Shown here one piece after another: positions 6,118 through 10,558 of a DNA stretch of 10,558 bases; position 1 is the first letter of the stretch, and the number at the start of each line of letters is the position of its first letter. Both the position numbers and the translations under genes were made by a program. Origin of the DNA: a bacterium (GTDB lineage: Bacteria > Elusimicrobiota > Elusimicrobia > UBA1565 > UBA9628); NCBI GenBank assembly GCA_021822495.1, contig JAKAQO010000015.1, positions 1 through 10,558 on the forward strand. The letters are read 5' to 3'. The notes below the pieces were generated by a model that saw nothing but the letters and a program-made list of their open reading frames with translations, ran no database searches and was not told the origin of the DNA.

Positions 6118-7364
6118 GCCGCGGCGCAGGCGCGAATGGCGGCGGCGCTGTTGAGCATGCTGGCCTTCTCCTCGGCTATATCCCGATCGCGTCTACGAAC
6201 AGACGCATAGGGAGAATTATCCGAAACAACTCCCTCGGCCTCTTTGACGCAGTTTTGATAAGCGGCGACGATTTTTTTCTGTTGCGGAGCCGCCACCTCG
6301 TTTTGATTGGTTTTGGAATCATCAATATTTTTCCCGCGGCAATCGCGGTCAAAGAGTTGCTGCAAACCTCCCGCAAAGGGAAGCGGCTGCTGGGATAACT
6401 GGGACTCGTATCTAAAACAAACGAGATCATTAGATTTGACGGGTTTATTCTTCGCCGCTTTTCGCGCGCGCTTAAGCTTTCTTGTTTTGAAAGCGATCTT
6501 TTTGGCTTTTTTGTTATGCCGGGTCACATTGTTCTTGAGATTAGAGGCCTCACTCTTGATACGTTGCGCGGCTTCGCTCATGGTTTTTGAATCCAGGAAA
6601 AGGTCTTTTCCCGGAAGTCCCAGGCCTGCCGCCAAACTTTGATCTAAGTAGTTCCGGCCTTGTGGATTCATAGTTTGAGAGGCCGGCTTCACAACGGATG
6701 CGACCTTTGGTTTTGAAGTGGGCTGAGATGCGGGGGAGTATTTAATGTTTTGAAGAAGGGCTGTACAGGTGGGGCTCAACTCTCCCGCGCCGATATTTTC
6801 GCAACGGCTCACCGTCATTTGCTGCGCCACGGGCTTAGACTGATTGGCTTTAAGCAAATCCGCATCCGCCATTTTTTTATATTTCGCGGCAAAGCGCTCG
6901 TCGTCTGAAATCTGTCTTTCCTGATTTTCGACATAGCGGTTAAACGCCTCGGGGTTGGTCGCGGCCATTTGCTGGGCCTTGGGGCTCGACATCCAATTCT
7001 GAAAGGCCTTGTCTTTTTGGTCCGCTGTCGTCTGAAAGGTTTTGGCCAATGTCGCCCAAGAGTCGGCGGCCTTGGCTGGTTGAGCGTCGGGAAACCCAGT
7101 CATCATCAGTCCAGCAGAACTCGATCCCAACTGATCGCTGCCGGAATCGACGTTCGCGGATGAACCAATACTTGCGGACGCAGAGATATAATTAATGGGC
7201 GAAGAATTCGGATAATAACTGGCGTTTTCAAACAGAGTTTTACATTGTTGGTCAGTTAATCCCTGACAAAGATCCCCCCCAAAAGACGCGAAGGCTCGCG
7301 AGGAAAATAAAGAGAGAGTCAAAACCGAAAGGCCAACGATACAAGCGAATTTTAATTTATTCAT
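6096..7364 (-). CDS. Secreted cysteine-containing protein with a basic segment (422 aa)
   Basis: No family is recognised. A Sec signal peptide (about 1-26) ends in RAFA. The mature protein has eight cysteines spread from C33 to C413 (including GDLCQGLTDQQC near the start), an even number consistent with disulfides. Residues 281-310 hold about 15 Lys/Arg in 30 (KKAKKIAFKTRKLKRARKAAK), unusual in a secreted protein and possibly a site for binding peptidoglycan, phosphate-rich polymers or nucleic acid. A helical region lies at about 100-175. The ribosome site GGAGG (7379-7375) stands 10 bases before ATG. It follows lipoprotein copy 1 by 24 bp and is probably the last gene of the cluster; its end overlaps the hydrolase gene from the opposite strand. 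Confidence 0.9.
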   Translation of the reverse strand: MNKLKFACIVGLSVLTLSLFSSRAFASFGGDLCQGLTDQQCKTLFENASYYPNSSPINYISASASIGSSANVDSGSDQLGSSSAGLMMTGFPDAQPAKAADSWATLAKTFQTTADQKDKAFQNWMSSPKAQQMAATNPEAFNRYVENQERQISDDERFAAKYKKMADADLLKANQSKPVAQQMTVSRCENIGAGELSPTCTALLQNIKYSPASQPTSKPKVASVVKPASQTMNPQGRNYLDQSLAAGLGLPGKDLFLDSKTMSEAAQRIKSEASNLKNNVTRHNKKAKKIAFKTRKLKRARKAAKNKPVKSNDLVCFRYESQLSQQPLPFAGGLQQLFDRDCRGKNIDDSKTNQNEVAAPQQKKIVAAYQNCVKEAEGVVSDNSPYASVRRRDRDIAEEKASMLNSAAAIRACAAAQFAGKK

Positions 7365-7388
7365 GGTTTAATAGCCTCCGCTCTCAAT

Positions 7389-7742
7389 TTATAACCCCGC
7401 TTTTCTCCGAACTACGGTATATCCGCTTTTCTTTAGGTTCCCGATGAATTCGTCGAAATTCCGCGACTTTTCAAGGATGTCCCGCAATGCGTCTTCCTCA
7501 AAAGGATCAAGAGCCGTCGCGCTGAGAAACGGATTCAATACCGGCGGCGTATTGGGAGGCAAAACAGCCGTGCTGATCAAGGGGCCTGGGACGTTCTTGA
7601 CCCGCAAGACCTCTTTTCCCGCCTTATTATAAACCGACCAAGTTGAAACGCCGCCGGAATTTAAGCGATGTCGTTTACAGCCGTAAAGCGGGGGCAAGAC
7701 GGCAAACGCCAAAACCAGGAAAACGGCAAGATAGTTTTTCAT
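7389..7742 (-). CDS. Small lipoprotein, copy 1 (117 aa)
   Basis: From ATG at 7742 the protein begins MKNYLAVFLVLAFAVLPPLYGC, a lipoprotein signal with Cys22 as lipid site. The mature part is only about 96 residues: a short beta-like N-terminal region (WSVYNKAGKEVLRVKNV), a Pro-rich middle, and a C-terminal helical part (EEDALRDILEKSRNFDEF) ending in YTVVRRKAGL. No family is recognised. GTG at 7748 is an alternative start, but ATG lies just after the TGA stop of the peptidase gene (TGAGTATG), which suggests coupled translation and a related job. A nearly identical gene starts the cluster at the right edge of the window. A partner, anchor or immunity-type role next to the peptidase is inference. 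Confidence 0.88.
   Translation of the reverse strand: MKNYLAVFLVLAFAVLPPLYGCKRHRLNSGGVSTWSVYNKAGKEVLRVKNVPGPLISTAVLPPNTPPVLNPFLSATALDPFEEDALRDILEKSRNFDEFIGNLKKSGYTVVRRKAGL
7423..7723 (-). repeat. Lipoprotein gene duplication, unit 1
   Basis: This 301-bp segment aligns without gaps to 10258-10558 with three mismatches by eye. Just left of it, unit 1 keeps 26 bp (7397-7422) that unit 2 lacks. These are bounded by two copies of CCGCTTTTCT (7397-7406 and 7423-7432), as expected if unit 2 lost one repeat plus the intervening DNA by slippage. The full extent of the match is unknown because unit 2 reaches the window edge. Confidence 0.95.
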
Positions 7743-7744
7743 AC

Positions 7745-9424
7745 TCACATCCCATTCGGAAGAGGTCCATGGAAATATTTTTTACACCTCACGGGGCCGA
7801 CCTTATCGCACATCTCCTTGATTAAGTTCTTATCGTGAGAAAGTCTGGCATAGATAACGGCTTTTACTAAGAGCCTACGACGACTTTCTAAATTACCTTT
7901 GGTAGCTTTAACCTTTTTAATCCATTGTGCGAATCTAATCCGTGCGATAGCGGATCGTTCTCCTTCTTTATGGAACCGGTCCGCCGACGCACGGCCATAG
8001 ACTTCCCTCATCAAACGATACATTGGCGGATCCCTGCGCCGAAGTATTGCCGCTGTTTCTCCATTAAATCCTACTCCGAAGTAAGCCGCGGTCGCCTGGG
8101 CAAAAGCCTCATCCGCGTTTGAATCGGCATAGCGGCCCAAGCCGATCGTGCCATAATTTCTCATCGCGTTCTGATAGACGGCTCTGGAATCTTCAAAGGT
8201 CGGGACATATCTTGGACTTTTGAAAGCCGCGAGAATTCCGGACAAACTTCCACCCAATTTTGAAGCCATGTCCCGCCAGGTAAGCGTTGCGGCTTTTCCG
8301 CCGCCTTTCCATTTCCAATCACTGGAAGAAGTTAAATTAAAGCGTACCGCGTGGCCGTATTCATGGAGAATCAGAAATCCTTTGTCATATCCGCTGTTCA
8401 TAGCCAAAGGATCTGACCCAATCAAGTTGGTCTCCGCCACCGCAACATGTCTAGGGCTACCAACACCATCAACATTATCCCAAAGACGGCCATCAAAAGT
8501 CTTTTTTCCGGCGAGTTTGGTAAATGGAGGGATTTGCGTCAGCTTCTTACCAATGGGGATAATGTATAAAGAGGTGTTATCAGACAAATGACGCAGAACT
8601 TCACGAGGAGCGTGAGCAAGCATCCCATTCTGTATCTTTCTGGCATAATTAGTGGCTTCTGAACTAGCTCCGTCAGAATGCAATCGGCTTAAAATCTTTG
8701 AAAGATAGCGCTCTCGGGTCGGCGAGGGCGGCGGCAATGCCCGCCCTACGGCAAACTGAAAGGCTTTATTTTGAACATTCGTCTGAATTTGACCCGCCCG
8801 GGCCTTGTTGATGGATTGTTGTTGAACGCCTGAATTCGCCAATGACGCAAGCGCGCCCGAAGACCGCTTCATTTCCCGCCCTTTTCTCTTTTTGTTCTTA
8901 AAAATGGACTTGCCCAGAATTCTCGAAGCGTCTGAATTTGCCGCGTCCAAAAACCGGGAAACCCATTTGGGAGAGAGCTTGGCGCCCCCGTCAGCCGGAG
9001 GGTTCCGAGAGACCCAACGGCTCATGTCCCTGGCCAATGACAATTCCATCAGGCTTTTCTGCGGACTTCGGCCGGAATCAGGGAAAAAGCAATTCAAAAT
9101 TCCGCCGGAAGGGCCTTGAGCCCCGGCGCGGCTTTTTAGCCAGGCCCTGACGCCGGATGAGACTTGGTTCGCCGGGAGAGTCAAACTTCCCCGCGCCTGG
9201 GCCGCGCTTTCCAAAACCAGGGTTTTAAGACTTTGCTTTAAATCCGCGCTGGATAAAAGGCGGCACGCCGTTTTCCCCGTCGCCGCGGCGGGAGCCGAGT
9301 TCCCCGCTTTTCCCTGCCCGACGACCGCCTCTCCCGACTTTTCATCGGGATACCAAGGGCGCGCCCATGCCCCCAGGGAACAGAAGATAAAAGAAACCGC
9401 CAAAACCGCCGCCGCGTTTTTTTT
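7745..9424 (-). CDS. Secreted zinc metallopeptidase, anthrax-lethal-factor-like (559 aa)
   Basis: From ATG at 9424 the protein starts with a classic signal peptide (MKKNAAAVLAVSFIFCSLGAWA, cut after residue 22). An ATG 11 codons upstream (9457) is possible, but adds an acidic, atypical n-region encoded by duplicated spacer DNA. The N-terminal half is Ala/Ser/Arg-rich, with a basic patch at about 176-187. The peptidase domain covers about 285-475: LILHEYGHAV gives the HExxH zinc motif (H354, E355, H358) and NADEAFAQATAAYF gives the likely third ligand E439, the layout of gluzincins of the lethal-factor/Pro-Pro endopeptidase type. The 80-residue gap to E439 is longer than usual, so the subfamily is open. 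GC is about 68% in a stretch near the N-terminus (9241-9300) and about 33% in one near the C-terminus (7861-7920), suggesting a fusion. Lipoprotein copy 1 follows directly. Confidence 0.9.
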   Translation of the reverse strand, partial: KKNAAAVLAVSFIFCSLGAWARPWYPDEKSGEAVVGQGKAGNSAPAAATGKTACRLLSSADLKQSLKTLVLESAAQARGSLTLPANQVSSGVRAWLKSRAGAQGPSGGILNCFFPDSGRSPQKSLMELSLARDMSRWVSRNPPADGGAKLSPKWVSRFLDAANSDASRILGKSIFKNKKRKGREMKRSSGALASLANSGVQQQSINKARAGQIQTNVQNKAFQFAVGRALPPPSPTRERYLSKILSRLHSDGASSEATNYARKIQNGMLAHAPREVLRHLSDNTSLYIIPIGKKLTQIPPFTKLAGKKTFDGRLWDNVDGVGSPRHVAVAETNLIGSDPLAMNSGYDKGFLILHEYGHAVRFNLTSSSDWKWKGGGKAATLTWRDMASKLGGSLSGILAAFKSPRYVPTFEDSRAVYQNAMRNYGTIGLGRYADSNADEAFAQATAAYFGVGFNGETAAILRRRDPPMYRLMREVYGRASADRFHKEGERSAIARIRFAQWIKKVKATKGNLESRRRLLVKAVIYARLSHDKNLIKEMCDKVGPVRCKKYFHGPLPNGM

Positions 9425-9487
9425 CATCTCGCCGCGCTCACTCACAAGATTCTCCATTTCCCCCGATTAGTTTATAACCCCGCTTTT
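9424..9487 (-). repeat. 64-bp spacer repeat before the peptidase gene
   Basis: This segment matches 10201-10264 at roughly 89% with two small gaps. On the minus strand it starts in AAAAGCGGGGTTATAAAC, which is the 3' end of the lipoprotein gene, although no lipoprotein gene remains here. It continues through GGAGAATCTTGTGA to the start of the peptidase gene. It therefore looks like the scar of a lost third lipoprotein copy, or spacer DNA copied with a gene. Confidence 0.85.
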
Positions 9488-9499
9488 GAAATCTGTCAA
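9471..9499 (-). promoter_or_regulatory. Promoter of the peptidase gene
   Basis: The minus strand has TTGACA (9499-9494), a 17-nt spacer and TATAAA (9476-9471), with an expected start near 9464. The -35 box overlaps the TGA stop of the ankyrin gene and the -10 lies in the duplicated lipoprotein-tail sequence. From this start the ATG at 9424 has a leader of about 40 nt, while the ATG at 9457 would have about 7 nt. Confidence 0.75.
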
Positions 9500-10197
9500 G
9501 GGCCCACGCGATTTTTTACCGAGTTTTTACTTTTGAGCGCCCGTTTGAGAATCTTGACGATATCCTCATGTCCGTTCGCCACGGCGGCACGAAGGGCGTT
9601 GGTCTTTTTCCCTTGAGTCGCGTTGATATCCGCCCCATGAGCTAAGAGAATTCGGACGATGGAGGTCTCTCCGTTAGCCGCAGCCCAATCCAAAGCCGTG
9701 AGGCCCCCGCTTTCCGAATTTACGCCCGCGCCGCGGCGCAAAAGAAGATTGACGACTTCTTCCCGATTCTTTTCCTTAATGAACGGACTAGGGTCGCTTG
9801 CCTCATCCGCCAAGGAGTTTTTCAATTTCGCTCCATGTGCGAGAAGAATTTTAACAATATCCGCGTAAGCATGGAGAGACGCTTCTCCAAGAGGGCTCAT
9901 CATTTTGATGGGCCTTGATGAAGGCCCGGATTTTTCGAGCGTGGGACGCGCGTTGGCGTCCACTCCATGGGCGATGAGAATTCGGACAACGCCCGTCTCA
10001 TGGCGGGCAATGGCCGTTTCGAGAACATCGGAATTCCAATAGCGGGGGGTTTTCTCAACCAATGCTTCAAGCCGGGCTTGATTATTTTGATTCGCTACGC
10101 GTATGAAGGCAACATTCGTGTCTTGAATTTCTTGAGCGGCGAAAACCCAGGGAGCTCCGCTCAAAACCGAAAAAACAAACAGAAAGATATTCCGCAT
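9496..10197 (-). CDS. Periplasmic ankyrin-repeat protein (233 aa)
   Basis: A signal peptide (1-20, cut after WVFA) precedes about five ankyrin repeats: about 57-86, 100-128, 136-163, 164-196 (the most canonical, LTALDWAAANGETSIVRILLAHGADIN) and 197-222. Repeats two and three are less regular. Ankyrin repeats bind other proteins and have no activity alone, so this is probably a periplasmic binding or inhibitor partner. It lies between lipoprotein copy 2 and the peptidase. The start is ATG at 10197 with GGGGAG 9 bases upstream. The Lys/Asn tail after the last repeat (about 221-233) is encoded by the upstream element and -35 box of the next promoter. Some secreted ankyrin proteins act as immunity proteins, but nothing here proves that. 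Confidence 0.93.
   Translation of the reverse strand: MRNIFLFVFSVLSGAPWVFAAQEIQDTNVAFIRVANQNNQARLEALVEKTPRYWNSDVLETAIARHETGVVRILIAHGVDANARPTLEKSGPSSRPIKMMSPLGEASLHAYADIVKILLAHGAKLKNSLADEASDPSPFIKEKNREEVVNLLLRRGAGVNSESGGLTALDWAAANGETSIVRILLAHGADINATQGKKTNALRAAVANGHEDIVKILKRALKSKNSVKNRVGP
9511..9536 (-). promoter_or_regulatory. A-tract element upstream of promoter, copy B
   Basis: On the minus strand this reads TCAAAAGTAAAAACTCGGT followed by six A, and it encodes the last residues of the ankyrin protein (SKNSVKN). It repeats the element at 4534-4559 with two core mismatches, no gap and the same 18-bp distance from GGT to TTGACA. Confidence 0.5.
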
Positions 10198-10200
10198 GAG

Positions 10201-10264
10201 TCATTTCTCCCCGCGCTCAATCACAAGATTCTCCACTTCCCCGATTAGTTTATAACCCCGCTTT
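10201..10264 (-). repeat. 64-bp spacer repeat before the ankyrin gene
   Basis: This is the partner of 9424-9487. It contains the end of lipoprotein copy 2, its stop codon, and the untranslated spacer with the Shine-Dalgarno GGGGAG of the ankyrin gene. The frame used by the long form of the peptidase is here GTG GAG AAT ... AAA TGA, so it closes after 11 codons. TATAAA is also present (10249-10254), but 17 bp upstream there is no -35 (GAGAAC). Confidence 0.85.
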
Positions 10265-10558
10265 TCTTTAGGTTCTCGATGAATTCGTCGAAATTCCGCG
10301 ACTTTTCAAGGATGTCCCGCAATGCGTCTTCCTCAAAAGGATCAAGAGCCGTTGCGCTCAGAAACGGATTCAATACCGGCGGCGTATTGGGAGGCAAAAC
10401 AGCCGTGCTGATCAAGGGGCCTGGGACGTTCTTGACCCGCAAGACCTCTTTTCCCGCCTTATTATAAACCGACCAAGTTGAAACGCCGCCGGAATTTAAG
10501 CGATGTCGTTTACAGCCGTAAAGCGGGGGCAAGACGGCAAACGCCAAAACCAGGAAAA
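10245..10558 (-). CDS. Small lipoprotein, copy 2 (5' end beyond the window)
   Basis: This is a second copy of the lipoprotein at 7389-7742, almost identical and cut at its 5' side by the window edge, still inside the signal peptide (FLVLAFAVLPPLYGC is present). Compared with copy 1 it has one visible amino-acid change (Gly to Glu in FDEFIENLKK) and two silent changes. A 26-bp deletion between direct repeats shifts the frame, so the last residues YTVVRRKAGL become VIN. It is probably still functional if the C-terminus is dispensable. It lies 47 bp upstream of the ankyrin gene. Confidence 0.9.
   Translation of the reverse strand, partial: FLVLAFAVLPPLYGCKRHRLNSGGVSTWSVYNKAGKEVLRVKNVPGPLISTAVLPPNTPPVLNPFLSATALDPFEEDALRDILEKSRNFDEFIENLKKSGVIN
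10258..10558 (-). repeat. Lipoprotein gene duplication, unit 2
   Basis: This is the partner of 7423-7723, with three mismatches in 301 bp and the 26-bp deletion at its left side. The offset between units is a constant 2835 bp. The match continues to the last base of the window, so the right boundary is not seen. Confidence 0.95.

Noticed and set aside
8220-8591. 123-aa plus-strand frame opposite the peptidase
   Set aside because: It is antisense to the HEYGH domain and shows no own signals.
7389-10558. Transposon or insertion sequence behind the duplication
   Set aside because: No transposase, terminal inverted repeats or target-site duplications are visible; homologous recombination or slippage explains the repeats better.
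1-10558. CRISPR array, tRNA gene or riboswitch
   Set aside because: No regularly spaced repeats, cloverleaf or known aptamer consensus were found on either strand.

Overview
The window is a piece of a bacterial chromosome. It starts inside a 16S rRNA gene and ends inside a repeated lipoprotein gene. Almost everything is read on the minus strand, so genes run from high to low coordinates. The 16S 5' part is clearly bacterial, with the universal 8-27 and 338 regions present. Several Sec signal peptides and lipoboxes, a secreted ankyrin protein and cysteine-rich secreted proteins suggest a two-membrane (diderm) cell. I suspect a little-studied phylum, with Elusimicrobiota as my first guess. That is an impression from 16S and protein style, not a proof.

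Left part (1-1110): the first 473 nt of 16S rRNA, then a leader of about 290 nt with hairpins and a perfect boxA antitermination site. Upstream is a strong rRNA promoter (TTGACA-18-TACACT) behind an A/T-tract UP element. Behind that lie two palindromes and a decayed nucleotidyltransferase fragment.

Middle left (1110-4560): a three-gene operon of unrecognised proteins, read in the order 258 aa (here 256 aa from the preferred start), 543 aa and 315 aa. The first two have one membrane anchor each and the third has a signal peptide. The operon has a near-consensus promoter whose predicted start falls on the first ATG, so the mRNA may be leaderless.

Middle (4578-6117): a lipoprotein with a possible NTF2-like domain, divergent from the only plus-strand gene, a secreted alpha/beta hydrolase with an intact Ser-Asp-His triad. 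Only 31 bp separate their start codons and they seem to share one symmetric -10 region.

Right part (6096-10558): a minus-strand cluster. In order of transcription it holds a small lipoprotein gene (copy 2, cut by the window edge), a periplasmic ankyrin protein, a secreted HEYGH zinc peptidase, a nearly identical lipoprotein gene (copy 1) and a secreted cysteine-containing protein with a very basic segment. Duplication is visible at two scales: the whole lipoprotein gene (3 mismatches in 301 bp plus a 26-bp deletion) and a 64-bp spacer in front of both the ankyrin and peptidase genes. The peptidase gene has a sharp internal GC step. Together these look like a shuffling cassette region for secreted effectors or surface proteins. 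An effector/immunity role is inference only.

The most unusual signal is an A-tract element, GTAAAAA repeated at 11-bp spacing, placed at exactly the same distance upstream of TTGACA in two unrelated promoters, at about 4517-4559 and 9494-9536.
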